A DNA stretch of 64,000 bases. It comes from Sphaerisporangium corydalis (GTDB taxonomy: Bacteria > Actinomycetota > Actinomycetes > Streptosporangiales > Streptosporangiaceae). The DNA is taken from NCBI RefSeq assembly GCF_025506355.1, contig NZ_JANZYP010000036.1, positions 27,683 through 91,682 on the forward strand, read 5' to 3'. This document shows, piece after piece, positions 1 through 8,785 of this stretch. The position numbers and the translations under genes are program-made. Positions within the stretch are counted from its first letter, which is position 1. Each line of letters begins with the position of its first letter. The notes under the pieces are model-generated. The model ran no database searches, was not told the origin of the DNA, and saw nothing but the letters and a program-made list of their open reading frames with translations.

Positions 1-2
1 TC

Positions 3-1538
3 GGCTACATCGTCATGGAGTACGTCGGCGGCGAGCCCCTGCAGGACCTGCTGCGCAAGCGGCTCAGGGAGAGCGAGAACCGCCAGGCGCTCCCGCTGTC
101 CCAGGTCATCGCCTACGGCCTGGAGATCCTGCGCGCCTTCGGCTACCTGCACGACCGCGGCATGATCTACTGCGACCTCAAGCCCGCCAACGTCATCCAG
201 GTCGAGGAGCAGCTCAAGCTGATCGACCTCGGCGCGGTGCGGCGGGTCGACGACCCCGACAGCGCGATCTACGGCACCATCGGCTACCAGGCGCCCGAGA
301 TCGCCACCCGCGGCCCCTCGGTCGCCTCCGACCTGTACACCGTCGGCCGCACCCTCGCCGTGCTGAGCATCCCGTTCAGCCCGGCCAGCGGCGGCAACGC
401 CACCCCGATCCCCGACATGGGCCCGCAGTACGAGTCCTACCAGCGGTTCCTGCAGCGCTCCACCGACGCCGACCCCGGCAGGCGCTTCCAGAGCGCGGCC
501 GAGATGTCCGACCAGCTCGTCGGCGTCCTGCGCGAGCTCAGGGCCGCCGAGGAGGGCGTCCCGCACGGCGCGCAGTCCGGCGTGTTCGGCCCCGAGCGGG
601 TGGCGTTGGGCACCGACCTGGCCGCCGCCACCACCGGGCGGGTCTTCGACGGCCTGGCCCGCCTGGAGGCCGCGTCCGCGCTGCCCGTCCCGCTCGTCGA
701 CCCGCTCGACCCCGCCGCCGGGTTCCTGGCCGGGCTCACCTCCGGCAACCCCGACGAGCTGATCGCCGTCCTGCAGTCCGCGCCGACGACCCCGGAGACC
801 TCGCTCGCCCTGATCCGGGTGCTCAGCGAGCTCGGCCGCCCCGTCTCCGAGGCCCTGTACGCCGCCGCGGCCAAGGAGCTGCCCGGCGACTGGCGCCTGT
901 GGTGGTACCGAGGGGTCGCCGAGCTGGCCTCGGGCGACCCGGACATGGCCGTGCGCTACTTCGACGGCCTCTACTCCTGGTTCCCCGGCGAGACGGCGCC
1001 CCGGCTGGCCCTGGCCTTCGCCCTGGAGGCCGTCGGGGCCGGCGCCGAGGCCGCCCGCCACTACGCCGCCATCTGGCAGACCGACCGGTCCTTCGTCAGC
1101 GCCTGCTTCGGCCTGGCCCGGATCCGGCTCGCCGAGGGCGACCGCGCCGGGGCGACCCGGTCCATGGACGAGGTGCCGCCGACCTCCATCCACCGCACCG
1201 CCGCCCAGGTGGCCGCCGTCGCGGTCGCCGTGCGCGGCCAGGCGCCGGCCGAGCCCGAGCTGGTCGCGGCGGGGGAGCGGCTGCGCACGCTCAAACTCGA
1301 CTCGCGCGACCGCGACGGGCTGGCCTCGGAGGTGCTGGAGAGCGCGCTCGCCCGCTTCGTCACCGGCCAGGCCGGCTCCGGCGGCGGGACGCTGCTCGGC
1401 ACCCCGCTGAACGAGCGGGGCGTGCGCGGCGAGCTGGAGCGCGTCTACCGGGCGCTCGCCCGCTCGGCCGGCTCCACCGAGGACCGGCACGCCCTCATCG
1501 GCCGGGCCAACGCCGTGCGCCCGAGGACGCTGTGGTGA
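3..1538 (+). CDS. pknG: PknG-like serine/threonine kinase with C-terminal TPR region (5' end outside window)
   Basis: The frame is open to the left edge, so the N-terminus is missing. Counting from the first in-window Met (base 15), the catalytic loop reads YCDLKPANV (Asp54, Lys56, Asn59) and the metal-binding motif is DLG at 71-73. A YxD loop in place of HRD and DLG in place of DFG are hallmarks of mycobacterial PknG. GTIGYQAPEI follows as the activation segment end. From about residue 240 to the end the sequence is Ala/Leu-rich helical repeat (PknG-type TPR). In mycobacteria PknG phosphorylates GarA-type FHA proteins to control 2-oxoglutarate flux and glutamate use. The stop overlaps the GTG of the PP2C gene, and GlnX/GlnH-like genes lie downstream. 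That gene neighbourhood supports the PknG assignment; the rubredoxin-like N-terminus cannot be checked here. Confidence 0.9.
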   Translation, partial: GYIVMEYVGGEPLQDLLRKRLRESENRQALPLSQVIAYGLEILRAFGYLHDRGMIYCDLKPANVIQVEEQLKLIDLGAVRRVDDPDSAIYGTIGYQAPEIATRGPSVASDLYTVGRTLAVLSIPFSPASGGNATPIPDMGPQYESYQRFLQRSTDADPGRRFQSAAEMSDQLVGVLRELRAAEEGVPHGAQSGVFGPERVALGTDLAAATTGRVFDGLARLEAASALPVPLVDPLDPAAGFLAGLTSGNPDELIAVLQSAPTTPETSLALIRVLSELGRPVSEALYAAAAKELPGDWRLWWYRGVAELASGDPDMAVRYFDGLYSWFPGETAPRLALAFALEAVGAGAEAARHYAAIWQTDRSFVSACFGLARIRLAEGDRAGATRSMDEVPPTSIHRTAAQVAAVAVAVRGQAPAEPELVAAGERLRTLKLDSRDRDGLASEVLESALARFVTGQAGSGGGTLLGTPLNERGVRGELERVYRALARSAGSTEDRHALIGRANAVRPRTLW

Positions 1539-2446
1539 CCGGCGCCTGTCCCGTGTGCGGGACCCGCGTGCTGGCCGGGGAGGCGTTCTGCGAGCGCTGC
1601 GGCCACGACCTGTCCCTGCGGCCCGTCTCCTGCACGGCCTGCGGGTCGGCGAGCGTGGGCGCCGACGGCTACTGCGAGAACTGCGGCATGCTCCAGCCGA
1701 CCGGCCGCGACCACGTCGAGATCGAGCTGGAGGCCCTGGCCGGGGTCAGCGACCGCGGCCTGCGGCACAGCCGCAACGAGGACGCCATCGCCCTGCTGGC
1801 CCCCGGGCAGGGCGTCCTGGTGGCCGTGGTGTGCGACGGGGTGTCCACCTCGCCGCGCCCCGACGAGGCCTCCCAGGCGGCGGTCGACATCGCCGCCGCC
1901 GCGATCGCCAAGAGGCTCGCCGACGGGGACGACGCCGAACAGGCCACCCGCGAGGCCGTACGGCTCGCCGCCGACGCGGTCGCGGGCTCGGCCAGGATCG
2001 GCGAGGACTCGCCCGCCTGCACCTACGTCTCCGCGGTCGTCGCGGGACGGCAGGTCACGATCGGCTGGGTGGGCGACAGCCGCGCGTACTGGCTCGGGCC
2101 GCAGTCGGCGCTGCTCACCACCGACGACGCCACCCCCGGCACCCACATGCTGACCGCGTGGCTGGGCGCCGACGCCGGAGAGGTGGTGCCGCACATCAGG
2201 ACGTTCACCACCGACGGCCCCGGGGTGGTGCTGCTGTGCAGCGACGGGCTGTGGAACTACTACCCCGAGCCGGAGGCGCTGGCCGCCAACGCGTTGAACG
2301 ACACCCCCCTGACGGCGGCGCGGCGGCTCGTGCGGCTGGCCAACGACGCCGGGGGACACGACAACATCACCGTCGCGGTCATCCCGTTCGGACAGGGGGA
2401 GCGGGCCGAGACCACGGTGGCATTCCCGAAGGAGAGAAGTGACTGA
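1535..2446 (+). CDS. PP2C-family protein phosphatase with N-terminal zinc ribbons
   Basis: The start is GTG at 1535, overlapping the kinase stop (GTGA); GTG 1532 is also possible. Residues 5-50 hold four CxxC pairs (5/8, 19/22, 33/36, 47/50), a double zinc ribbon. The PP2C domain follows from about 70, with RNEDA, VVCDGVS, GWVGDSRAYW, LLCSDGLW and GGHDNITVAV, which carry the metal-binding aspartates of PPM phosphatases. It is cytosolic with no membrane segment. Co-transcription with the kinase makes it the likely opposing phosphatase for the same targets (inference). The zinc ribbon resembles that of the FHA protein two genes downstream and suggests a shared docking or redox-sensing feature. 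Confidence 0.9.
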   Translation: MTGACPVCGTRVLAGEAFCERCGHDLSLRPVSCTACGSASVGADGYCENCGMLQPTGRDHVEIELEALAGVSDRGLRHSRNEDAIALLAPGQGVLVAVVCDGVSTSPRPDEASQAAVDIAAAAIAKRLADGDDAEQATREAVRLAADAVAGSARIGEDSPACTYVSAVVAGRQVTIGWVGDSRAYWLGPQSALLTTDDATPGTHMLTAWLGADAGEVVPHIRTFTTDGPGVVLLCSDGLWNYYPEPEALAANALNDTPLTAARRLVRLANDAGGHDNITVAVIPFGQGERAETTVAFPKERSD

Positions 2447-3728
2447 CTTCACCATTCGCGTGGACCAGAACAAGTACCTGCCCGCGGGGAGCCAGGAGGT
2501 CCACGGGATCATCACGGTCGAGGCGAGCGGCCCGGTGGAGCGGGCCGCGGTGGCCGAGGCGGCCGAGGTGATCATCATCGACACGTCGGGCTCCATGTCC
2601 TACGGCAAGATCGCCGACGCCCGCAAGGCGGCCCAGGCGGCCGTCGACACCCTGCGCGACGGGGTGTACTTCGCGGTGATCTCCGGCAACCACCAGGCCG
2701 AGGTCATCTACCCCGGCGACGGGCGGCTCGGCCCGGTGAACGCCCAGAGCCGGCACGCCGCCAAGGAGGCCATCTCCCGCCTGCGCGCCGAGGGCGGCAC
2801 CGCCATGGGCCGGTGGCTGCGCCGCGCCTCCGACCTGTTCAGCGCCCACCAGGTGACCCACCCCGGCGCGATCAGGCACGCCATCCTGCTGACCGACGGC
2901 AAGAACGAGCACGAGCCCGCGCCCGAGTTCGACGCCAACCTCACCTACTGCTCGGGCAAGTTCACCTGCGACTGCCGGGGCGTCGGCACCGACTGGGTGG
3001 TGGCCGAGGTGCGCAGGATCGGCTCCACCCTGCTCGGCAGCGTGATGGACGTGCGCAGGCCCGAGGAGCTGGAGGCCGACTTCCGGGCGATGACCGAGGC
3101 GGCGATGGGCAAGACCGTCGCCGACGTCGCGCTGCGCGTGTGGATCCCCCGGGCGGCGTCGCTGAACTTCGTCAAGCAGGTGTCCCCCGCGCTGGAGGAC
3201 CTCACCGGCCGCCGCACCGACGTGGACGCCCTCACCGGCGACTACCCCACCGGCGCCTGGGGCGGAGAGTCGCGCGAGTACCACGTCAGCGTGCGGGTGC
3301 CCGGCGGCAACATCGGCCAGGAGATGCGCGCCGGCCTGGTCAAGCTGGTGGTGCCCGCCACCGGCGAGGTGCTGGCCAGCGGCAACATCCTGGCCCAGTG
3401 GAGCGACGACCCCGTCCAGTCCACCCGGATCAACCCCAGGGTCGCCCACTACACCGGCCAGCAGGAGCTCGCCTCGCTCATCCAGGAGGGCCTGCAGGCG
3501 CGCAACGACGGCGACGTGGAGACCGCGACCGCCCGGCTCGGCAAGGCGCGCGGCATCGCCGAGAAGGCCGGCAACGAGGAGACCGCCAAGCTGCTCGACA
3601 AGGTCATCGACGTCGACCCCGAGTCCGGGACCGCACGTCTCAAGCGCGTCGTCGACAAGGCGGACGAGATCGCGCTCGACACCCGCTCCGTCCGCACCGT
3701 CCGCATGCGCAAGGACCCGGAGAACTAA
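2439..3728 (+). CDS. VWA-domain protein
   Basis: The GTG start at 2439 overlaps the phosphatase gene by 8 bases and has an AAGGAG ribosome site just upstream. A von Willebrand factor A domain starts near residue 44: the MIDAS motif is DTSGS at 48-52, followed by the GGTAMG threonine and the LLTDGKN aspartate, so all three metal-site elements are present. The C-terminal half is a beta-rich then helical region without a recognised name. There is no signal peptide or membrane segment, so it is a cytosolic scaffold candidate. The position between phosphatase and FHA genes suggests it assembles a signalling complex; this is inference. Confidence 0.85.
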   Translation: MTDFTIRVDQNKYLPAGSQEVHGIITVEASGPVERAAVAEAAEVIIIDTSGSMSYGKIADARKAAQAAVDTLRDGVYFAVISGNHQAEVIYPGDGRLGPVNAQSRHAAKEAISRLRAEGGTAMGRWLRRASDLFSAHQVTHPGAIRHAILLTDGKNEHEPAPEFDANLTYCSGKFTCDCRGVGTDWVVAEVRRIGSTLLGSVMDVRRPEELEADFRAMTEAAMGKTVADVALRVWIPRAASLNFVKQVSPALEDLTGRRTDVDALTGDYPTGAWGGESREYHVSVRVPGGNIGQEMRAGLVKLVVPATGEVLASGNILAQWSDDPVQSTRINPRVAHYTGQQELASLIQEGLQARNDGDVETATARLGKARGIAEKAGNEETAKLLDKVIDVDPESGTARLKRVVDKADEIALDTRSVRTVRMRKDPEN

Positions 3729-3730
3729 GG

Positions 3731-4609
3731 ATGGCCATCTGCCCCGAAGGGCACGAATCCTCCGACGAGGAGTACTGCGACACCTGCGGCGCGCTCATGT
3801 CGGGCAGCCCCGCCCAGGGCGCTCCCGCCCAGGGCGGCTCCCCGGCCCCCGGCCCTTCGGCGGGCGGCGAGCACCCCGGCCCGTGCCCCGACTGCGGCGC
3901 GCCGCGCACCGGGCGGTTCTGCGAGAGCTGCGGCTACGACTTCGTGCTCGGCGGCGGCGCGCGCACGGCCCCGCCGTCCGCCGCGCAGCCGGCGCCCCCC
4001 ACCGGGCAGTCGGCACGCACCGGCCCGCCCGCCCCCTCCTGGCAGCCCGCGCAGCCGGTGCGGCCCGGCCAGTCCTGGCAGCCCGCCCAGCCTGTCGGGT
4101 CCCCCCGGTCCTGGCAGGCCGCCCCGCCGCCGTCGGCGGCCCAGCCCGGGCCCTCGACCTCCGGGGGGCCGGTGCCGTCCGGGGGAGCGGGGCAGACCCC
4201 CGTGCGGCCCGGCGGGTGGGTCGCGGTGATCGCCGCCGACCGCGCCTACTACGACTCGATGATCGCCCTGGGCGGTCCCGACGCGGCCAGGGTCGCGTTC
4301 CCGCCGTACTGCCCGGAGCGCAGCGTCGGCCTCGGCGGCGCCGAGATGCGCATCGGGCGGCGCAGGCAGTCGCGGCCGATGGTGCCCGAGATCGACCTGT
4401 CAGAACCGCCGGAGGACCCCGGCGTCTCCCACCTGCACGCCGTGCTGCTCGCCCAGCCCGACGGGTCCTGGCACCTCGTGGACCCCGGCTCGGCCAACGG
4501 CACCCTCGTCAACGGAAAGACCGTCGAGATCAACGTCCCGGTTCCCCTGTCCGACGGCGACCGCGTCCACGTCGGCGCGTGGACCGTCATCACGGTGCGG
4601 AAGGGCTGA
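3731..4609 (+). CDS. Zinc-ribbon and FHA-domain protein with Pro-rich linker
   Basis: ATG 3731 lies 2 bases after the VWA stop with a TAAGG-containing upstream. Residues 1-20 and 52-67 carry Cys pairs (C16/C19, C52/C55, C64/C67) of zinc-ribbon type. Residues about 72-155 are a Pro/Ala/Gln linker with repeated SWQPAQPV-like segments. The C-terminal FHA domain (about 195-290) shows RIGRRR, VSHLHA and SANGTLVNG, the phosphothreonine-binding loops. FHA proteins such as GarA/OdhI are the effectors of PknG in other actinobacteria, so this may be the operon's own phospho-reader. I see no GarA-type ETTS phosphorylation motif at the N-terminus, so it is not a simple GarA orthologue. Confidence 0.88.
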   Translation: MAICPEGHESSDEEYCDTCGALMSGSPAQGAPAQGGSPAPGPSAGGEHPGPCPDCGAPRTGRFCESCGYDFVLGGGARTAPPSAAQPAPPTGQSARTGPPAPSWQPAQPVRPGQSWQPAQPVGSPRSWQAAPPPSAAQPGPSTSGGPVPSGGAGQTPVRPGGWVAVIAADRAYYDSMIALGGPDAARVAFPPYCPERSVGLGGAEMRIGRRRQSRPMVPEIDLSEPPEDPGVSHLHAVLLAQPDGSWHLVDPGSANGTLVNGKTVEINVPVPLSDGDRVHVGAWTVITVRKG

Positions 4610-4610
4610 G

Positions 4611-6083
4611 ATGACACTTCCCGCTCCCGCTCCCCCCACCGCGCCGTCCCCCGTCATGGGGTCAGGCCCCGTCGCGCCGCTCGCGCCCCCGCCCGCGGTC
4701 CCCGAGCCGGTCCGCCGCGTCAGGAAGGCGCGGACGGTGCCCGGCAGGATCAGGGTGTTCACCGCCCTGTCGGTGGCCGCGGTCCTGCTGCTGTTCGGCA
4801 CGGTCGCCCTGTCCATCGGGCACGCCAAGGACGGCCTCAACGTCATCGGCCACACCGCCGGACCGCAGGTCGTGGCCACCGCCGACCTGTACTTCGCGCT
4901 GAGCGACATGGACGCCCAGGTCGCCAACGTGCTGCTGTCGGGCCGCGACGGCACGCTCGGCCCCGGCCGGACGGCCATGCTCGCCCGCTACGACGACCGC
5001 CGGTCGCAGGCCGACCGCGCCGTGCTGCAGGCCGCCGACCTGGCCAGCGGCGACGTCACCGAACAGGTGACCGTCCGCGCGCTCCTGGACGGGCTCGGCC
5101 GCTACGAGCGGCTGGCCGCCCGCGCGCTGCTGTTGGACGAGCAGTCCGCCCACGAGGCCGGGCCGCCCCCGCAGGCGGTGCTGGACGTCTACCGCCAGGC
5201 CACCGACCTGATGCGCCTGGACCTGCTGCCCAAGGCCTACAACCTGACGCTCGACAGCGGCACCATCGTCAGGCACGCCTACCTGGCCGAGCTGTCGGCC
5301 GTGCAGACCGCGCGGCTGTGGGTGGGGCTCGCCGGGGTGCTCACCCTGGTGGTGCTCATCGCGCTGCAGGTCTACATCAGCCGCAGGTTCCGGCGCACCC
5401 TCAACCTGCCGCTGCTGGTGGCCGCGATCGTCGCCGGCGCGCTGACCGTCGCGGCGGTGCTGGTCCTGCAGCACGAGGCCGGGGTGCTCAGGGACGCCAA
5501 GGAGAACGGCTTCAACTCCGTACTCGCGCTGTCCCGCGCACGGGCCATCGGCAACACCATGCACGGCGACGAGACCCGCTACCTGCTCGACCCGCAGCGG
5601 GCCGACACCTACGAGCAGGTGTACCTCGACAAGTCGCAGGCCGTGCTCTACGTCCCCGGCGGCAACCTCGACAAGTACTACGCCGCGGTGGACACCGCGG
5701 TCGCCGCCTACCCAGGGAAGGCCGGCTTCCTCGGGTTCTACGGCACCGAGGCCGCCAGCATCACCCTGCCCGGCCAGCGCGAGGCCGTCTCGGAGGTGCT
5801 CAAGCTGTACCAGTCGTTCCAGCGGAACGACCGGCAGATCCGGCGGTCCGCCGTGGCGGGCGACCGGCTGCCGGCCATCCAGGCCGCCATGGGCTCCGCG
5901 TTCGGCTCCTATGACGAGGCGCTGGTGAAGCTGACCGCCCTGCACCGCGAGGCGTTCGACACCGCCGTGCGCGAGGGCGACGACGCGCTCGGCGGGTGGA
6001 CCCTGGTGCCGCCGGTGGCCGTGCTGGCCGCCGTCCTGCTGATCCTCATCGGTGTCCGGCCCCGGCTCGCCGAGTACCGCTGA
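4611..6083 (+). CDS. GlnX-like four-helix membrane protein
   Basis: ATG 4611 follows the FHA stop by one base. A Pro-rich cytosolic N-terminus (1-46) precedes transmembrane segments at about 48-70, 235-257, 266-285 and 467-485. Two large loops (about 71-234 and 286-466) are probably extracytoplasmic and predicted to be helical. Mycobacterial GlnX, encoded between pknG and glnH, has the same four-segment layout and passes amino-acid signals from GlnH to PknG. Size, topology and the flanking kinase and binding-protein genes make GlnX the best match. Sequence identity to GlnX was not tested, so the name is by topology and context. Confidence 0.75.
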   Translation: MTLPAPAPPTAPSPVMGSGPVAPLAPPPAVPEPVRRVRKARTVPGRIRVFTALSVAAVLLLFGTVALSIGHAKDGLNVIGHTAGPQVVATADLYFALSDMDAQVANVLLSGRDGTLGPGRTAMLARYDDRRSQADRAVLQAADLASGDVTEQVTVRALLDGLGRYERLAARALLLDEQSAHEAGPPPQAVLDVYRQATDLMRLDLLPKAYNLTLDSGTIVRHAYLAELSAVQTARLWVGLAGVLTLVVLIALQVYISRRFRRTLNLPLLVAAIVAGALTVAAVLVLQHEAGVLRDAKENGFNSVLALSRARAIGNTMHGDETRYLLDPQRADTYEQVYLDKSQAVLYVPGGNLDKYYAAVDTAVAAYPGKAGFLGFYGTEAASITLPGQREAVSEVLKLYQSFQRNDRQIRRSAVAGDRLPAIQAAMGSAFGSYDEALVKLTALHREAFDTAVREGDDALGGWTLVPPVAVLAAVLLILIGVRPRLAEYR

Positions 6084-6096
6084 AGGGAACGTCTTG

Positions 6097-6942
6097 ATGG
6101 TCACGCTCATTCGCAAGCTCCGCCCGGGGCGCGGGGAAGGCCGTCTCCGCGGGGCCGCCGCCGTGGCGCTGGCCATGGCGGCGCTGCTCCCGCTGGCCGC
6201 GTCCTGCGGCGCCGGCACCTCCATCATCGACAAGGACTCCCTGGTCATCGGGGTGAAGCCGGACCAGCCCGGCCTGGGGGTGAAGGCGGCGGACGGCGGC
6301 TTCACCGGGTTCGACGTCGACGTCGCCTCCTACGTCGGCCGCAAGCTGGGCAAGCCCGTCAGGTTCGTCGCCGCGCCGTCCTCCCAGCGCGAGAAGATGA
6401 TCATGGCGGGTTCGGTCGACCTCGTCGTGGCCACGTACTCGATCACCGCCGAGCGCAAGACGAAGGTCTCCTTCGGCGGGCCGTACTACGTGGCGCACCA
6501 GGACACCCTGGTGCGTTCCGGCGAGGGCGGGGTGAACAACGTGCGCGACCTGCGGGGGCGCAAGCTCTGCCAGGTGACCGGGTCCAACTCCTGGCGCCGG
6601 GTGAAGGAGGAGCGCAAGATCCCCGTCGTGCTGGTGCCGTCCGCCTCCTACAGCGAGTGCGTCCGCGACCTGCAGGACAGCAAGGTGGACGCCGTCTCCA
6701 CCGACGACCTGATCCTCGCGGGGTTCGCCACCTCCGGGACCAAGATCGTCAACGCCCCGTTCAGCGACGAGCGGTACGGGGTCGGCATCCGCACCGGCGA
6801 CATCGACGGATGTGAGGCCGTCAACAAGGCGATCACCGAGATGTACCAGGACGGCACGGCCAAGCGCCTGCTGGACAAGTGGTTCGCCAAGTCCGGCCTG
6901 GCCCTGAGCCAGAACGTCCCCCAGTTCGAGGGCTGCGGCTGA
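6097..6942 (+). CDS. GlnH-like amino-acid-binding lipoprotein
   Basis: ATG 6097 was chosen because AAGGGA sits 8 bases upstream; an in-frame start at 6052 would overlap the previous gene. The signal peptide ends in a lipobox-like LAASC with Cys37. The mature part is a type-3 periplasmic binding protein: SLVIGVKPDQPG, GFDVDVA, DLVVATYSIT, RKTKVSFGGPY and DAVSTDD are typical of glutamate/aspartate-binding proteins. There are no permease or ATPase genes beside it, so a sensing rather than transport role with the upstream membrane protein and kinase fits, as for mycobacterial GlnH. It ends the operon; a strong hairpin follows. Confidence 0.88.
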   Translation: MVTLIRKLRPGRGEGRLRGAAAVALAMAALLPLAASCGAGTSIIDKDSLVIGVKPDQPGLGVKAADGGFTGFDVDVASYVGRKLGKPVRFVAAPSSQREKMIMAGSVDLVVATYSITAERKTKVSFGGPYYVAHQDTLVRSGEGGVNNVRDLRGRKLCQVTGSNSWRRVKEERKIPVVLVPSASYSECVRDLQDSKVDAVSTDDLILAGFATSGTKIVNAPFSDERYGVGIRTGDIDGCEAVNKAITEMYQDGTAKRLLDKWFAKSGLALSQNVPQFEGCG

Positions 6943-6951
6943 CCCTCCCGC

Positions 6952-6988
6952 CCCGCCCGGAGACCCGCCGATCCGGCCTCCGGGCGGG
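6952..6988 (+). terminator. Strong hairpin after the PknG operon
   Basis: An 11-base perfect inverted repeat (CCCGCCCGGAG at 6952-6962 and its complement at 6978-6988) with a 15-base loop starts 9 bases after the stop of the binding-protein gene. No clear U-run follows, as is usual in high-GC actinomycetes. Confidence 0.7.
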
Positions 6989-7091
6989 CCGGGCGGTCGT
7001 CCAGGACGCCCATGTCGTGAAATCTGGTGAACATCCGGACGGCCGGCGGCCGGGCGGTTCCGGTCACGCCTGGGTGGGGCTATATTACCGG

Positions 7092-7119
7092 TGAACAAGC
7101 CGGGTTCTTGTTCATGAAC
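7092..7119. promoter_or_regulatory. Operator-like palindromes upstream of the amidohydrolase operon
   Basis: TGAACAAG (7092-7099) and CTTGTTCA (7107-7114) form a perfect 8-base inverted repeat with a 7-base spacer. A second palindrome, GTTCATGAAC (7110-7119), overlaps it. The pair lies about 32 bases before the ATG at 7151 in an unusually AT-rich strip (CTATATTACC at about 7080), so it probably overlaps the promoter. The regulator is unknown. Confidence 0.45.
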
Positions 7120-7150
7120 ATTCTGGTTTCTCCTGGATCGAGGCCGGCCT

Positions 7151-8383
7151 ATGGGGGACATGGTCATCGTCAACTGCACGGTGGTCGACGGGCGGGCCTG
7201 CGAGGGCACCGGCCCGGTCCCCGACGCGGCGGTGCTCGTCCAGGGCGAGCGCGTGGCCGCCGTCGGCCCCCGGGAGCAGGTGCTGCGCCGGGCCGGTGAC
7301 CTGCGGCGCGTCGACCTCGGCGGCGCCTATCTCACCCCCGGCCTGGTCAACATGCACACCCACCTGTCGCTGTCGCTGCCCGGCCGGGGCGGCGACGGCG
7401 TCAAGGACATGGGGCCGCACGACCTCGCGCTGTACATGGCCGACGGCGCCCGCCGCACCCTGGCCTGCGGGGTCACCACGGTCAGGTGCGTGGCCGAGAA
7501 GGACCACGCCGACTTCGCCCTGCGCCGCGCGATCGAGGCGGGCCGCGCCGCCGGGCCGCGGATCTTCACCGCCGGGCGCGCCCTGGTCAGCACCGGCGGG
7601 CACGGCCACGAAGGCACCGACACGCTGGAGTGCGACGGCCCCGACGGGTTCCGGCGCGGCGCGCGGAGCCAGATCAAGGCCGGCGCCGACCTGATCAAGG
7701 TCATGATCTCCGGCGGCATCGCCGGCGAGCACGAGCGCATGGACACCCCGCAGCTGTTCCCCGACGAGATGGCCGCCGTGCTGGACACCGCGCACGCCTG
7801 GGGCCGCAAGGTCACCGCGCACGCCGGGCCCGCCCCGGCGATCGCCCAGGCCGTGGAGCTGGGCCTCGACTGCGTCGAGCACGGCTACGAGCTGACCCCC
7901 GAGGTCGCCGCGGCGATGGCCGCGCGCGGCACCGCCCTGGTGCCCACGCTGCTGGTCACGCGGTGCGCGTCGTTCTTCGACGAGCTCGGGGTGCCCGAGT
8001 GGATGCGGGCCCGCTCCCTCGCCGCCGGCCCCCGGCACCTGGCCGGATACGCCATGGCGCTGGCCGCCGGGGTCACCGTCCTGCTGGGCAGCGACATGCC
8101 GCCGTTCTGGCCGTTCGAGGGCACCAACGCCACCGTGCGCGAGCTGGAGCACATGTCCGAGGCCGGTCTCGGACCGGCGGCCGCGCTGCGCGCCGGGACG
8201 CTGGGCCCGGCCCGCTGGCTCGGCGCCGACGCCGACATCGGCACCGTCGAACCCGGCCGGTACGCCGACCTGATCGCCATGGACGCCGACCCCCTGGCGA
8301 GCGCCTCGGCGTTCCGTTCGGTCCGCTGGGTGATGAAGGGCGGCGAGATCGTCCGCGACGACCCGCCAGGAGCCCCGCGATGA
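7151..8383 (+). CDS. Metal-dependent amidohydrolase (imidazolonepropionase/prolidase-like)
   Basis: A 410-residue member of the amidohydrolase superfamily. The beta-sandwich N-terminus (VIVNCTVVDG) leads to LTPGLVNMHTHLS (His69, His71). The carboxylatable Lys lies in DLIKVMISGG, followed by metal His residues in VTAHAG and VEHGYE and the catalytic Asp in LLGSDMP. All canonical metal ligands are present, so it should be active on an amide or imide substrate that cannot be named from sequence. The start could also be ATG 7160. Its stop overlaps the next ATG, so it heads a small catabolic operon with a palindromic operator candidate upstream. Confidence 0.85.
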   Translation: MGDMVIVNCTVVDGRACEGTGPVPDAAVLVQGERVAAVGPREQVLRRAGDLRRVDLGGAYLTPGLVNMHTHLSLSLPGRGGDGVKDMGPHDLALYMADGARRTLACGVTTVRCVAEKDHADFALRRAIEAGRAAGPRIFTAGRALVSTGGHGHEGTDTLECDGPDGFRRGARSQIKAGADLIKVMISGGIAGEHERMDTPQLFPDEMAAVLDTAHAWGRKVTAHAGPAPAIAQAVELGLDCVEHGYELTPEVAAAMAARGTALVPTLLVTRCASFFDELGVPEWMRARSLAAGPRHLAGYAMALAAGVTVLLGSDMPPFWPFEGTNATVRELEHMSEAGLGPAAALRAGTLGPARWLGADADIGTVEPGRYADLIAMDADPLASASAFRSVRWVMKGGEIVRDDPPGAPR

Positions 8384-8775
8384 CGGCCCCCACCCCGGGA
8401 GGACACCAGGAGCCAGCGGACCAGGGGGAACGCACGGAGCCGGGTCCCGGGGGCGGGGCGGGCGGCGACATGGAGCTGTACGACCTGCGGGTGGTGGTCG
8501 ACCGCATCGAGGGCAGGTCGGTCTGCGGCATGGCCGTCGGCGACCACTTCGACCTGGTGAACAGCGCCCACCTGCGGCTGCCCGACGGCCGGCACTTCTG
8601 CGTGTACGCGCTGGCCGCCGTCCTGCCGTTCCTCGCCGCCAAGCAGCGCGACCTCGCCCCGGGCGACTGGCTCGCCAGGGACGCGCACTTCGCCTGCCCC
8701 GACCCGGAGGAACGGCTGGTGATGCGGGTCGAACGCACCCGCCGCCGCCGGATGGACTCCGCCGACCTCACCTGA
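8380..8775 (+). CDS. TIGR04076-type small protein
   Basis: ATG 8380 overlaps the amidohydrolase stop (ATGA). About 30 residues of low-complexity Gly/Pro/Glu precede the conserved part, so ATG 8470 (MELYDLRVVV) is an equally good start. The core MELYDLRVVVDRIEG, VCGMAVGDHFDL, GRHFCVYALAAVLPFLAAKQR, DWLARD and CPDPEERLVMRVERT matches what I remember of the TIGR04076 family, with conserved Cys residues. The function of the family is unknown. In this operon it may be an accessory to amide or tryptophan-derivative catabolism (inference). Confidence 0.65.
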   Translation: MTAPTPGGHQEPADQGERTEPGPGGGAGGDMELYDLRVVVDRIEGRSVCGMAVGDHFDLVNSAHLRLPDGRHFCVYALAAVLPFLAAKQRDLAPGDWLARDAHFACPDPEERLVMRVERTRRRRMDSADLT

Positions 8776-8785
8776 GGAGACTTCG

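Noticed and set aside
899..1534. Extended frame upstream of the PP2C gene
   Set aside because: It overlaps the kinase gene in another frame with Arg/Pro/Gly-rich shadow sequence; the zinc ribbon begins right after GTG 1535.
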